46,049 nucleotides of DNA from an uncultured Acidovorax sp. (GCA_913774625.1 CAJYHL010000056.1:1-46049); one strand, 5' to 3'; positions 17,292 to 26,350 are shown, counted from the first letter of the stretch. The notes: generated from the letters alone by a model not told the origin. Numbers and translations are program-made.

Positions 17292-18707
17292 ATGCCACGT
17301 CTGAAGAAGAAGATGAACCGGGCCCTCGGCCCGCTGTCCCGCGCCACCTGGACCGCCGTCCTGTCCGCCCAACTGCTGGCCGCCCCGCTGGCGGCGGGGG
17401 CCGCCGACCTCGCCCAGCTCGACAAGCTCACGCCCTCGGGCGCGGAGAAGGCCGGCAACAAGGACGGCAGCATCCCCGCCTGGCAGGGCGCGGAGCCGCC
17501 GCTGTCCGGCTGGGAATGGGGCAAGCTGCGCCGCGACTTCTGGAAGCACAAGGACGAGAAGCCGCTCTTTTCCATCGACGCGTCCAACGCCGACAAGTAC
17601 GCCGACAAGCTCAGCGCCGGCCAGCTGGCCATGCTCAAGCAGCGCAAGGACTACCGCATGGACGTCTACCCCAGCCACCGCACCTGCGGCGTGCCGGACT
17701 TCGTCGCGGCCAACACCCGCAAGAACCTGGGCACGGCCAAGCTGGCCGACGACGGCTGGAGCCTGAAGGAAGCCACGGTGCCGGGCTATCCCTTCCCCAT
17801 TCCCGCCACGGGCGTGGAGGCGATGTGGAACTCCAAGATGCGCTACCGCGGCGTGGGCATCGACTACAAGGGCACCATCACCGCCGTGTCGCCGCGCCGA
17901 GGCAGCAATGAATGGATCCGCGCCGATTCCGAGCAGACGGTGTTCATCCCGACGGGCGCGAAGGGATCTGCGCAGCTCTCTTCGCTGCCGCCGGTCGAGT
18001 TCTACGTGTATTTCGGCTACGTCGCGCCGGCCGCGCTGGCCGGCCAGGCCGTGGCCATCACGCAGTACCTGAACCAGGCCGAGAACGAGACCTTCTACTA
18101 CTTCCCCGGCCAGCGCCGCGTGCGCCGCATGCCCGCCTATTCGCACGATGCGCCGCAGATCGGCATGGAGAACCAGTACACGCTGGACGAGCCGCAGGTC
18201 TTCAACGGCGCGCTGGACCGCTTCGACTGGAAGCTGGTGGGCAAGAAGGAAATCTACGTTCCCTACAACGCCTTCGGCGCCTACGACTTCAAGGCCAAGT
18301 TCGAGGACGTGGCCCAGCCCGACTTCATCGCCCCCTCGCACCGGCGCTACGAGCTGCACCGCGTCTGGGTGATCGAGGCCACGGTCAAGGCCGGCATGCG
18401 CCACTCGGCGCCCAAACGCACCATCTACCTGGACGAAGACAGCTGGTCGCCCCTGCTGATGGACGACTTCGACGGCCAGAACAAGCTGGCCAAGATGCGC
18501 GAGGGCTTTCTCATCCCCGTCTACGAGACCGGCAGCTGCGACGTGATGGCCATGGTGCAGAACAACCTGGCCGAAGGCCGCTACGTGTTCGACACGCACA
18601 CCGTAGGCGTGGGCAAGGACATCCGCTGGTTCACCGAGCCCACCGGCCCGCGCTTCAAGGCCGGCTTCTTCACCTCGGACAACCTGCGCGCCATCAGCGA
18701 ACGCTGA
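17292..18707 (+). CDS. DUF1329 family periplasmic protein (LolA-like carrier candidate)
   Basis: Secreted protein of 471 aa. The start MPRLKKKM has GGGAG 5 bp upstream. A signal peptide is visible (basic start, hydrophobic LSAQLLAAPLAAGAA, cleavage near 37-39). The mature protein begins DLAQLDKLTPSGAEKAGNKDGSIPAW, the standard opening of DUF1329 proteins. It is rich in Tyr/Trp/Phe, with late motifs such as YELHRVWVIEATVKAGMRH and KRTIYLDEDSW. From memory, DUF1329 is related to outer-membrane lipoprotein-sorting folds and usually sits beside DUF1302. First gene of a four-gene run (DUF1329-DUF1302-MMPL-Ycf48). A role in carrying a hydrophobic molecule through the periplasm is inference. Confidence 0.9.
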   Translation: MPRLKKKMNRALGPLSRATWTAVLSAQLLAAPLAAGAADLAQLDKLTPSGAEKAGNKDGSIPAWQGAEPPLSGWEWGKLRRDFWKHKDEKPLFSIDASNADKYADKLSAGQLAMLKQRKDYRMDVYPSHRTCGVPDFVAANTRKNLGTAKLADDGWSLKEATVPGYPFPIPATGVEAMWNSKMRYRGVGIDYKGTITAVSPRRGSNEWIRADSEQTVFIPTGAKGSAQLSSLPPVEFYVYFGYVAPAALAGQAVAITQYLNQAENETFYYFPGQRRVRRMPAYSHDAPQIGMENQYTLDEPQVFNGALDRFDWKLVGKKEIYVPYNAFGAYDFKAKFEDVAQPDFIAPSHRRYELHRVWVIEATVKAGMRHSAPKRTIYLDEDSWSPLLMDDFDGQNKLAKMREGFLIPVYETGSCDVMAMVQNNLAEGRYVFDTHTVGVGKDIRWFTEPTGPRFKAGFFTSDNLRAISER

Positions 18708-18770
18708 ACGCCGGCCCTTGACCCACCCACCAGAACGAACGCAATCCAGAGAACGGACCGGGAGAACGCC

Positions 18771-20459
18771 ATGCACCAGCCCATCCAACACCGCACCCGG
18801 CGCATCCGCCGCACCGGGCGCATCCATCGCCTCGCGCTGCGCTCCACCGCGCTGGCCGGCCTCGCCTTCCTGGGCACGCCGGCCGGAGCGGTGACCTTCG
18901 AGACGGAGAACATCCGGGGCAGCTTCGACTCCACCGTCACCATCGGCACGGGCATCCGGGCGAAGTCGCCGGACTGCTCGCTCATCATCGCGGGCGCCTC
19001 GGGCAACGGCGCGCCCGGAGGCTGCCTGGCGCCCACCTCGTCCCTGGGCGACCAGGGCGACCTGAACTATGCCAAGGGCGACGCCTTCACCACCTACCTC
19101 AAGGGCAGCCACGAGCTGCTGCTGAAGCTGCCCTCGGACATCACCTTCCTGGGCCGCGTGAACTGGCTCAAGGACTTCACGGCCACCCACACCACCGGCT
19201 ACCGCAGCGCCGCCACGCCGCCCGACCTCACCGACGGCCTGGCTCCCGACGCGCGCCGCGACCTGAACTTCAAGGCACGTCTGCTGGACTTCTGGGTCAG
19301 CAAGTCCTTCGACATCGGCGACCAGCACGCGCGCGTGCGCGTCGGCAACCAGGTCATCAACTGGGGCGAAAGCCTGTTCCTGCCCGGTGGCATCAACAGC
19401 ACCAATGCGGTGGACATCATGCGGTCCTCGCAGCCCGGCACCCAGCTCAAGGAAGTGCTGCTGCCCGCGCCCATGGTCAGCGTGGCCAGCGGCCTCGGGC
19501 ACGGCCTGAACATCGAGGCCTACCTGCAGACGAACTGGAACGGCAACTACCTGCCGCCCACCGGCAGCTACTGGTCCACCGCCAACGGCCTGGGCCGGGG
19601 CCACGAGGCCTACGGCCTGGCGGAAATCAAGCCCAAGAACAGCGGGCAGTGGGGCGTGGCCCTGCGCTACCAGCCGCAGGGCACCGAGCTGAACCTGGGC
19701 GCCTACGTGCTCAACTACCAGGACAAGGGCGCCAACTTCAGCACCAATGCGGGCGGCACGGGCCGCGCCGGCTGGGTCTTCGCCGAGAACCGCCGCCTCT
19801 ACGGGGTCAGCGCCAACCTGCCGGTGGGCGACTGGTCCGTGGGCACCGAGCTCTCCTACCGCCCGCGCGATGCCGTATCGCTCAACTCCAGCGGCGGCTG
19901 CCTGTCGCAGAACGGCAATTGCTGGGTGGACGAGAAGAAGTTCCAGTGGCACCTGACCGGGCTCTACAGCATGACGCCCAGCAACTCCCGCGCCATCCTG
20001 AACCTGCTTGGGGCCGACACCGCCACGCTGAGCGCCGAGACGGTGGTGGTGCGCTACCCGGGCCTCAAGCAGATGTACGGCGCCGATCCCATCTCCGCCG
20101 GCGCCTGGGGCTGGGGCCAGGAATACGACGCCGGCGCGGCCGCCACGCCCATGGGATCGAAGACGGCCTGGGGCTACAACGTGGACTTCAGCTGGGTCTA
20201 TGACGGCACCCTGATCCCCGGCTGGCAGGTGATCCCCGAGATCTACTACTTCCAGGCCGTCAAGGGCCGCACGCCGAACGCGTCGGGCCAGCTGATGGAG
20301 GGCGCCAAGTCGGTCAACCTGATGGTCAGCTTCGTGCAGAACCCGGCCAAGTGGCAGGCCACGATCAACTACGCGGCCTTCTTCGGCGGCAAGCGCGTGT
20401 TCGACCAGCCGCTGCGCGACCGCAACTACGTGGGCATCACGCTGTCGCGCAACTTCTGA
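18771..20459 (+). CDS. DUF1302 family outer-membrane beta-barrel protein
   Basis: Predicted outer-membrane protein, 562 aa. GGGAG lies 7 bp before the ATG. Long basic signal peptide (Arg-rich first 22 residues, hydrophobic 24-40, cleavage near PAGA-VTFET). The mature part alternates hydrophobic and polar residues as in a porin-like barrel and ends with the aromatic residue Phe (YVGITLSRNF), the usual outer-membrane insertion signal. Motifs RVGNQVINWGESLFLPGGIN and FLGRVNWLKDF are typical of DUF1302. It follows DUF1329 by 63 bp and precedes the MMPL gene by 104 bp. Probably the outer-membrane pore or receptor of the module; the substrate is not known. Confidence 0.9.
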   Translation: MHQPIQHRTRRIRRTGRIHRLALRSTALAGLAFLGTPAGAVTFETENIRGSFDSTVTIGTGIRAKSPDCSLIIAGASGNGAPGGCLAPTSSLGDQGDLNYAKGDAFTTYLKGSHELLLKLPSDITFLGRVNWLKDFTATHTTGYRSAATPPDLTDGLAPDARRDLNFKARLLDFWVSKSFDIGDQHARVRVGNQVINWGESLFLPGGINSTNAVDIMRSSQPGTQLKEVLLPAPMVSVASGLGHGLNIEAYLQTNWNGNYLPPTGSYWSTANGLGRGHEAYGLAEIKPKNSGQWGVALRYQPQGTELNLGAYVLNYQDKGANFSTNAGGTGRAGWVFAENRRLYGVSANLPVGDWSVGTELSYRPRDAVSLNSSGGCLSQNGNCWVDEKKFQWHLTGLYSMTPSNSRAILNLLGADTATLSAETVVVRYPGLKQMYGADPISAGAWGWGQEYDAGAAATPMGSKTAWGYNVDFSWVYDGTLIPGWQVIPEIYYFQAVKGRTPNASGQLMEGAKSVNLMVSFVQNPAKWQATINYAAFFGGKRVFDQPLRDRNYVGITLSRNF

Positions 20460-20563
20460 CGCATCGGGCGGCGGCGCTGCCGGTGACAGCCCGCCGCTGC
20501 CTCTCTTCCTTCCCTTCCCCCCGGGGCGCGCCCCTTCCATCCGCCGTCTGTTGAAAGCCGTCC

Positions 20564-22960
20564 GTGCCAGACTCCACCGCTCCCTCTTCCTCTCCCTCCC
20601 GCATCGTGCGCGCCGTGCAGCGCGTGGAGCAGGCGGCCTTCCGCCACCGCGCCGCGCTGCTCGCCGTGCTGGTGCTCTTCACCGCCGCCATGGCCTGGTT
20701 CGCCGTGCAGCTGCGCATGGAGGCCGGCTTCGACAAGCAGATGCCGGCCGGGCATGAATACATCGCCACCTTCCAGCAATACCGCAACGACGTGCTGGGC
20801 GCCAACCGGCTCAACATCGTGGTCAAGGCCCGCCAGGGCAGCATCTGGAACCCCCAGGCGCTCAAGCGCATCTACGAGGTGACCCAGGCCGTCACCTACC
20901 TGCCGCACGTGCAGCGGCTGGGCGTCAGCTCCATCTGGACGCCCAACAGCTTCGTCAACGAGATCACCGAGGACGGCTTCCGCGCCGACCCGCTGATCGA
21001 CAGCACCATCACGCCGGAGCAGCTGACGCCGGAGGCCATCGCCAACATCCGTCGTGCCGCGTCGCAGGGCGGCTTTCTGGGCACCCTGGTCTCGCGCGAC
21101 GAAACCAGCGCCATGATCACGGCCGAACTGCTCGAATACGACGCCGACAACCAGAAGCTCGACTACGTGGCCTACAACCACCTGCTGGAAGACCGCATCC
21201 GGGCGAAGTTCGAGGACGCCGGCTTCGAGATCCAGATCATCGGCTTCGCCAAGCAGATCGGAGACATCGCGGACGGCGCCCGCTCGGTGCTGAAGTTCTG
21301 CGCCATCGCGCTGGTGCTCACGGCCCTCGCCGTCTACTGGTACTGCCGCTCGCTGCGCTTCACCCTGCTGCCCATCGTGTGCTCGCTGACCTCGCTGGTC
21401 TGGCAGTTCGGCACCCTGAAGCTGCTGGGCTTCGGGCTCGATCCGCTCGGGGTGCTGGTGCCCTTCCTAGTGTTCGCCATCGGCGTATCGCACGGCGTGC
21501 AGCAGATCAACTTCATCGTGCGCCAGATATCGCACGGCCGCAGCAACTACGACGCCTGCCGCGACAGCTTCACCGGCCTGCTGATCCCCGGCACGCTGGC
21601 GCTGGTGACGGCCTTCGTCTCCTTCGTCACGCTGCTGCTCATCCCCATCCCCATGGTGCGCGAGCTGGCCATCACCGCCTCGCTGGGCGTGGCCTACAAG
21701 ATCGTCACCAACCTGGTCATGCTGCCCGTCGCGGCCTCGTACTTCGACATCGGCAAGCGCTATGCGGACTCGGCCCTGGTGCTGCGCGAGAAGCGCTCGC
21801 ACTGGCTGCGCACGCTGGCGCGCGTGGCGGAGCCGCGCAACGCCCTGGCCGTGCTGGCCGTCACCGCCGCGGTGTTCGCGGCGGCGGCTTGGCAAAGCCG
21901 CGACCGCGTGGTCGGCACGCTGCAGCCCGGCGCGCCCGAGCTGCGCGAAGACTCGCGCTTCAACCGGGACGCCGTGGCCATCTCCAGCAGCTACGACACC
22001 GGCCTGGACTGGATCACCGTGATCTTCGAGGCGCCGGCCAACAGCTGCGAGAACCCCAACGTGGGCCTCTACCAGGACCGCTTCACCTGGGCCATGCAGC
22101 CGGTCGAAGGCGTGCTGTCGGTGGCCTCGTATTCCGGGCAGCTGCGCCTCTACAACGAGGGCTACAACGAAGGCAACCCCAAGATGGCCGTGGTGCCGCT
22201 GGACCCGGGCAACTACGCGGCGCTCTCCACCGAGATCTCCCGCATCCCGGGCACCATGCGCAAGGACTGCAGCATGACCGCCGTCCACCTCTTCCTGACC
22301 GACCACAAGGCCACCACCATCCAGCGCGTGATCGACGCCGTCAAGCGCTTCCGCAGCGAACATCCCATGCCGGGCATGCAGATCCGGCTGGCCTCGGGCA
22401 ATGCCGGCGTGCTGGCCGCCATCGACGACGAGGTGGAAAAGAGCGAACTGCCCATGATGCTCTACGTCTATGCCGCCATCGTGGTGCTGGTGTTCGCGGT
22501 CTACCGCGACCTGCGCGCGGTCGTCGCCTGCTGCCTGCCGCTCACCGTGGGCACCTTCATCGGCTACTGGTTCATGAAGGAGCTGCAGATCGGCCTCACG
22601 GTGGCCACCCTGCCGGTGATGGTGCTGGCCGTGGGCATCGGCGTGGACTACGCCTTCTACATCTACAACCGCCTGCTGATGCATCTGGCGAACGGCCAGC
22701 CCATGGTCAAGGCCGTGGAGCACTCCATCCTGGAGGTCGGCACGGCCACGATCTTCACCGCCATCACGCTGGCCATCGGCGTGGCGACCTGGTCGTTCTC
22801 GCAGCTCAAGTTCCAGGCCGACATGGGCAAGCTGCTGGCCTTCATGTTCATGGTGAACATGGTCATGGCCATGACGGCCCTGCCCGCCGTCGCGGTCTGG
22901 CTGGAGCGCCTCTTTCCGCGCCGCAAGCCGGTGCAGGCCACCGGGCTGCAGCACCACTGA
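20564..22960 (+). CDS. MMPL/RND-type inner-membrane lipid transporter
   Basis: Inner-membrane transporter of 798 aa starting at a GTG; no ATG fits before the first membrane helix and the ribosome site is weak. Topology is the RND half-size type: helix about 29-50, periplasmic loop about 51-240, helices to about 430, second loop about 455-640, and final helices. TM10 carries the proton-relay motif GIGVDYAFYIYNR (Asp695-Tyr696). The equivalent TM4 place reads AIGVSHGVQQINF, so Ser309-His310 replace Asp-Tyr. MMPL/HpnN-type proteins move lipids or hopanoids. The DUF1302/DUF1329 neighbours suggest movement of a lipophilic compound between inner and outer membrane; direction unknown. Confidence 0.9.
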   Translation: MPDSTAPSSSPSRIVRAVQRVEQAAFRHRAALLAVLVLFTAAMAWFAVQLRMEAGFDKQMPAGHEYIATFQQYRNDVLGANRLNIVVKARQGSIWNPQALKRIYEVTQAVTYLPHVQRLGVSSIWTPNSFVNEITEDGFRADPLIDSTITPEQLTPEAIANIRRAASQGGFLGTLVSRDETSAMITAELLEYDADNQKLDYVAYNHLLEDRIRAKFEDAGFEIQIIGFAKQIGDIADGARSVLKFCAIALVLTALAVYWYCRSLRFTLLPIVCSLTSLVWQFGTLKLLGFGLDPLGVLVPFLVFAIGVSHGVQQINFIVRQISHGRSNYDACRDSFTGLLIPGTLALVTAFVSFVTLLLIPIPMVRELAITASLGVAYKIVTNLVMLPVAASYFDIGKRYADSALVLREKRSHWLRTLARVAEPRNALAVLAVTAAVFAAAAWQSRDRVVGTLQPGAPELREDSRFNRDAVAISSSYDTGLDWITVIFEAPANSCENPNVGLYQDRFTWAMQPVEGVLSVASYSGQLRLYNEGYNEGNPKMAVVPLDPGNYAALSTEISRIPGTMRKDCSMTAVHLFLTDHKATTIQRVIDAVKRFRSEHPMPGMQIRLASGNAGVLAAIDDEVEKSELPMMLYVYAAIVVLVFAVYRDLRAVVACCLPLTVGTFIGYWFMKELQIGLTVATLPVMVLAVGIGVDYAFYIYNRLLMHLANGQPMVKAVEHSILEVGTATIFTAITLAIGVATWSFSQLKFQADMGKLLAFMFMVNMVMAMTALPAVAVWLERLFPRRKPVQATGLQHH

Positions 22961-23006
22961 GAACGTACACAGGTTCCGAACCGCCCTACCCCGATCCGCT
23001 CGCCCC

Positions 23007-24071
23007 ATGACATCCATGAAAACCGTGCCGTTGCTCTTCCCCGCGCTGTGGCTGTGCGCCGCGCTCGGGCTGCCCGCCGCAGTCCAGGCCCAGGCCGCAC
23101 CCGCCGCTGCACCCGCCGCCGCTGCGGCAGCCCTGCCCTCCACCCCGCAGATCGCGCCTGCCCGGCAGGTGCGCCACGCCAGCCAGGCCATGCTGCTGGC
23201 CAGCACGATGGCCGGCCCGCGGCTGGTGGCCGTGGGCGAGCACGGCGTCGTGCTGCTGTCGGACGACGGCGGCAAGAGCTACCGCCAGGCGCGCTCCGTG
23301 CCGGTGGACATCACGCTCACCTCGGTGAGCTTCCTGGACGGCCGCCAGGGCTGGGCCGCAGGCCATGCCGGCACCATCCTGCGCACGCAGGACGGCGGCG
23401 AGAGCTGGCAGCTGCAGCGCAGCGACCTGCAGAACGACCGGCCCCTCTTCGCCGTGCATTTCTTCGACGAGCGCCACGGCGTGGCCGTGGGGCTGTGGTC
23501 GCTGGTGCTGGCGACGCAGGACGGCGGTGCCACCTGGCAGACGGTGGAGATGCCGGTGCCCGAGGGCGCGCGCAAGGCCGACCTGAACCTGCTGGGCCTC
23601 TTCGCCGACGGCCGGGGCCGGCTCTTCGCCGCCGCCGAGAAAGGCAATGTGCTGCGCTCCGACGACCGGGGCCTGCACTGGACGTATCTGCCCACCGGCT
23701 ACCGGGGCACGTTCTGGACGGGCGTCGCCACGCCCGACGGCACGCTGCTGGCCGCCGGCATGCGGGGCGCGCTCTACCGCAGCACCGACGACGGCCGGAC
23801 ATGGCAGCGCGTGGAGACGAACACCCAGTCGTCGATCACCGCGCTGGCCGCCACGGGCCGGCAGGTGGTGGGCGTGGGCCTGGACGGCCTGGTGCTGCGC
23901 AGCGACGACGGCGGCGCCCACTTCAAGACCGAGAGCCGCCCCGACCGCCTGGCCCTCACGGCGCTGGTGCTGGACGCCCAGGGGCGCGCGGTGTTCCAGT
24001 CGCGCCAGGGCGTGGTGCAGGACGGCGGCGGCGCTGCGGCCGAGGCCAGCGCCACCCCGTCGCGCCCATAA
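23007..24071 (+). CDS. Secreted Ycf48-like/Asp-box beta-propeller protein
   Basis: Exported protein of 354 aa. Signal peptide about 1-29 (LLFPALWLCAALGLPAAVQAQA) followed by an Ala/Pro linker. Then six Asp-box (SxDxGxxW-like) repeats: SDDGGKSY, TQDGGESW, TQDGGATW, SDDRGLHW, STDDGRTW and SDDGGAHF. This is the pattern of Ycf48/BNR propellers that act as assembly factors or scaffolds. It lacks the sialidase RIP motif and catalytic set, so glycosidase activity is unlikely. Start MTSMK (or MKTV at 23016) has no clear ribosome site and follows the MMPL stop by 46 bp. Last gene of the envelope operon; a role in assembling the transporter complex is inference. Confidence 0.88.
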   Translation: MTSMKTVPLLFPALWLCAALGLPAAVQAQAAPAAAPAAAAAALPSTPQIAPARQVRHASQAMLLASTMAGPRLVAVGEHGVVLLSDDGGKSYRQARSVPVDITLTSVSFLDGRQGWAAGHAGTILRTQDGGESWQLQRSDLQNDRPLFAVHFFDERHGVAVGLWSLVLATQDGGATWQTVEMPVPEGARKADLNLLGLFADGRGRLFAAAEKGNVLRSDDRGLHWTYLPTGYRGTFWTGVATPDGTLLAAGMRGALYRSTDDGRTWQRVETNTQSSITALAATGRQVVGVGLDGLVLRSDDGGAHFKTESRPDRLALTALVLDAQGRAVFQSRQGVVQDGGGAAAEASATPSRP

Positions 24072-24088
24072 AAACCGCCCCAAAAAAG

Positions 24089-24121
24089 AAAGGGCGCAGG
24101 CCTTGCGTGCCTGCGCCCTTT
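24089..24121. terminator. Bidirectional terminator
   Basis: A 13-bp perfect stem (AAAGGGCGCAGGC / GCCTGCGCCCTTT) with a 7-nt loop. On the minus strand a T-rich run (complement of CAAAAAAGAA) follows the stem, so it is strong for the leftward catabolic operon ending at 24168. On the plus strand only TTT follows, so it is a weaker stop for the propeller gene. Confidence 0.85.
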
Positions 24122-24167
24122 GCCGGTACGAGCCAGGCTTGCCGGCCCGGCCTCGCGCCTGCTCTTG

Positions 24168-24761
24168 TCAGGCAGCGTCGAACCGCCCCTCGAATGCCAG
24201 CTCGCCCAGGGGCTTGCGGCCGCTGGGCTGCTCCATGGCCTGCAGGTAGTCGGGCAGCACGGACTTGTCGCCCCGCTTGCCGATCGCCACCACGGCATGG
24301 ATGGCGTGGCCATCGGGCAGGCCGACGGCCGCCTTGAGCGCATCGGCATCGAAGCCGGCCATGGCATGGGCCGACCAGCCCGACAGCGTCGCCTGGAAGG
24401 CGATGCCGGCCCAGGCGGCACCGGCATCGAAGGCATGGGAGGCGTTCGGCGCGGGTGCATCGGCGCCGGGAAACACCGCCTGTTCCGCGGATGCCACCAC
24501 CACCAGCGCGGCGGCGCTCCGGGCCCAGCCCTGGTTGAACTCCACCAGCGTCCCGAAGATGGGCGCCCAGGCGGCCGTGCCGCGGCGCGCATAGACGAAA
24601 CGCCAGGGCTGGGCGTTGTAGGCCGATGGCGACCAGCGCGCGGCCTCCAGCAGGCTCAGCAGTTCGGGCTCCGCGATCTCCGTGCCGGCGAAGGCGCGGG
24701 GCGACCAGCGGTCGGTGAACAGGGGATCGATGGGATGGTCGGGCGTGCGGGGTGCGGACAT
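24168..24761 (-). CDS. Nitroreductase-family flavoprotein
   Basis: Predicted FMN-dependent oxidoreductase, 197 aa, a short member. The N-terminal FMN-binding stretch is RWSPRAFAGTEI (about 19-30) followed by EAARWSPSAYNAQPWRF (about 39-55), with the Ser/Asn/Gln contacts typical of the family. A late GKRGD loop lies near 166-170. It is the last gene of the leftward catabolic run, 104 bp after the dehydrogenase, and ends before the 24.1-kb terminator. Family members reduce nitro groups, quinones or enones, or act as dehydrogenases; here it may reduce a quinone or an unsaturated intermediate (inference). Confidence 0.9.
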   Translation of the reverse strand: MSAPRTPDHPIDPLFTDRWSPRAFAGTEIAEPELLSLLEAARWSPSAYNAQPWRFVYARRGTAAWAPIFGTLVEFNQGWARSAAALVVVASAEQAVFPGADAPAPNASHAFDAGAAWAGIAFQATLSGWSAHAMAGFDADALKAAVGLPDGHAIHAVVAIGKRGDKSVLPDYLQAMEQPSGRKPLGELAFEGRFDAA

Positions 24762-24865
24762 GGGTTCTCCGTGAAACGGGCGAGAGTATGAAGAGAGTAT
24801 GAAGGAAGGAATGGAAGGGTGGATCGGATGACAGGCGGGTGATGCCTCAGAAGGTGTTCACGTTC

Positions 24866-26314
24866 TCAGATCCCCGCCATGTTGATGTATTTGATGACGA
24901 GGTGGTCCTCGATGCCGTGGTGCGATCCTTCGCGCCCCAGGCCGGACTGCTTGACGCCGCCGAAGGGCGCGACCTCGTTGGAGATGAGGCCGGTGTTCAC
25001 GCCCACCATGCCGTATTCCAGCCGCTCGGCCACGCGCCACACGCGGCCCAGGTCGCGGGCGTAGAAGTAGCTGGCCAGGCCGAATTCGGTGTCGTTGGCC
25101 ATGGCCACCACCTCGTCTTCGGTGCGGAAACGGAAGAGCGGCGCCATCGGGCCGAAGGTCTCCTCGCGCGCCACGCGCATGGCCTGGGTCACGCCCACGA
25201 CCACGGTGGGCTCGAAGAAGCTCCGGCCCAGCGCATGGCGCCGGCCGCCCGCGATCACGCGCGCACCCTGGGCGACGGCGTCCGCCAGGTGCTCCTCGAC
25301 CTTGCGCACGGCGGCCTCGTCGATCAGCGGGCCGATGCGAACGCCCTCCTCGTCGCCCGGGCCCACCTTCAGCGCACCGACCGCGTCGGCCAGCTTGCGG
25401 GCGAAGGCGTCATAGACGCCGTCCTGCACATAGAGCCGGTTGGCGCAGACGCAGGTCTGGCCGGCATTGCGGAACTTGGACACCAGCGCGCCCTCCACGG
25501 CCGCGTCCAGGTCGGCGTCCTCGAACACGATGAAGGGCGCGTTGCCGCCCAGCTCCATCGACACCTTCTTGACCGTGGACGCCGTCTGCTGCATCAGGTG
25601 CCGGCCCACTTCGGTGGAGCCGGTGAAGCTGAGCTTGCGCACCAGCGGGTGGGTGGCCAGTTCGGTGCCGACATCGCCGGCCGCGCCGGTCACCACCGAC
25701 AGCACGCCCGCCGGAATGCCGGCGCGCTCGGCCAGGGCCGCCAGGGCCAGCGCCGTCAGCGGGGTCTGGCTGGCGGGCTTGACCACCATGGTGCAGCCTG
25801 CGGCCAGCGCCGGCCCCGCCTTGCGGGTGATCATGGCCGCCGGGAAGTTCCAGGGCGTGATGGCGGCGCAGACGCCCACCGGCTCCTTGACGACCACGAT
25901 GCGCTGCGAGGCGACCGGCGCGGGAATGGTCTCGCCATAGACGCGCCGGGCCTCTTCGGCGAACCACTGGATGAACGAGGCCGCGTAGCCTATCTCGCCG
26001 CGCGCCTCGGCCAGGGGCTTGCCCTGCTCGGCCGTCATGATGCGCGCCAGATCGTCCTGGTGCTCGAGGATCAGCGCATGCCAGCGCGCCAGCAGCGTAG
26101 CGCGCTCCTGCGGCGTGCGGGCGCGCCAGGCGGGCCAGGCGCGGTAGGCGGCCTCTATGGCCTCGCGGGTCTCGGCCTGGCCCAGCCGGGGCACATGGCC
26201 TATGGCGGCGCCGGTCGCGGGGTTGGTGACGGCGATGGTGCGTTCGCCGGAGATCCAGCGGCCCGCCACCAGGCATTGGTCGCGCAAAAGCGAAGGGTCT
26301 TTCAGGTTCAGCAT
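24866..26314 (-). CDS. Succinate-semialdehyde dehydrogenase (GabD-like)
   Basis: NAD(P)+-dependent oxidation of succinic or a similar semialdehyde, 482 aa, the same length as E. coli GabD. Visible: PWNFPAAMITRK (about 154-165), FTGSTEVGR (about 230-238), general base Glu254 in MELGGNAP, nucleophile Cys288 with a second Cys290 in NAGQTCVCANR (the redox-switch pair known in some SSADHs), and PFGGVKQSGLGREG near the end. It follows a related aldehyde dehydrogenase by 36 bp; about one third of the sequence blocks are shared, so they are paralogues with probably different substrates. The context suggests it oxidises a C4-C5 semialdehyde from the upstream pathway. Confidence 0.92.
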   Translation of the reverse strand: MLNLKDPSLLRDQCLVAGRWISGERTIAVTNPATGAAIGHVPRLGQAETREAIEAAYRAWPAWRARTPQERATLLARWHALILEHQDDLARIMTAEQGKPLAEARGEIGYAASFIQWFAEEARRVYGETIPAPVASQRIVVVKEPVGVCAAITPWNFPAAMITRKAGPALAAGCTMVVKPASQTPLTALALAALAERAGIPAGVLSVVTGAAGDVGTELATHPLVRKLSFTGSTEVGRHLMQQTASTVKKVSMELGGNAPFIVFEDADLDAAVEGALVSKFRNAGQTCVCANRLYVQDGVYDAFARKLADAVGALKVGPGDEEGVRIGPLIDEAAVRKVEEHLADAVAQGARVIAGGRRHALGRSFFEPTVVVGVTQAMRVAREETFGPMAPLFRFRTEDEVVAMANDTEFGLASYFYARDLGRVWRVAERLEYGMVGVNTGLISNEVAPFGGVKQSGLGREGSHHGIEDHLVIKYINMAGI

Positions 26315-26350
26315 GGGAGAGGGGTCCTAGGCATCGGGAAGGGAAATTGC

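Noticed and set aside
16715..17304. Open frames on both strands in the intergenic low-complexity region
   Set aside because: Arg/Pro/Gly/Glu repeats from a polypyrimidine tract; no domain, and the two strands mirror each other.
17247..20540. Leftward open frame of 1097 codons over DUF1329/DUF1302
   Set aside because: Antisense of two well-recognised families with signal peptides and ribosome sites; no recognisable protein.
23007..24071. Sialidase annotation for the Asp-box proteins (also 31954-32991)
   Set aside because: Asp boxes alone are structural; the Arg triad and RIP motif of sialidases are not seen in either protein.
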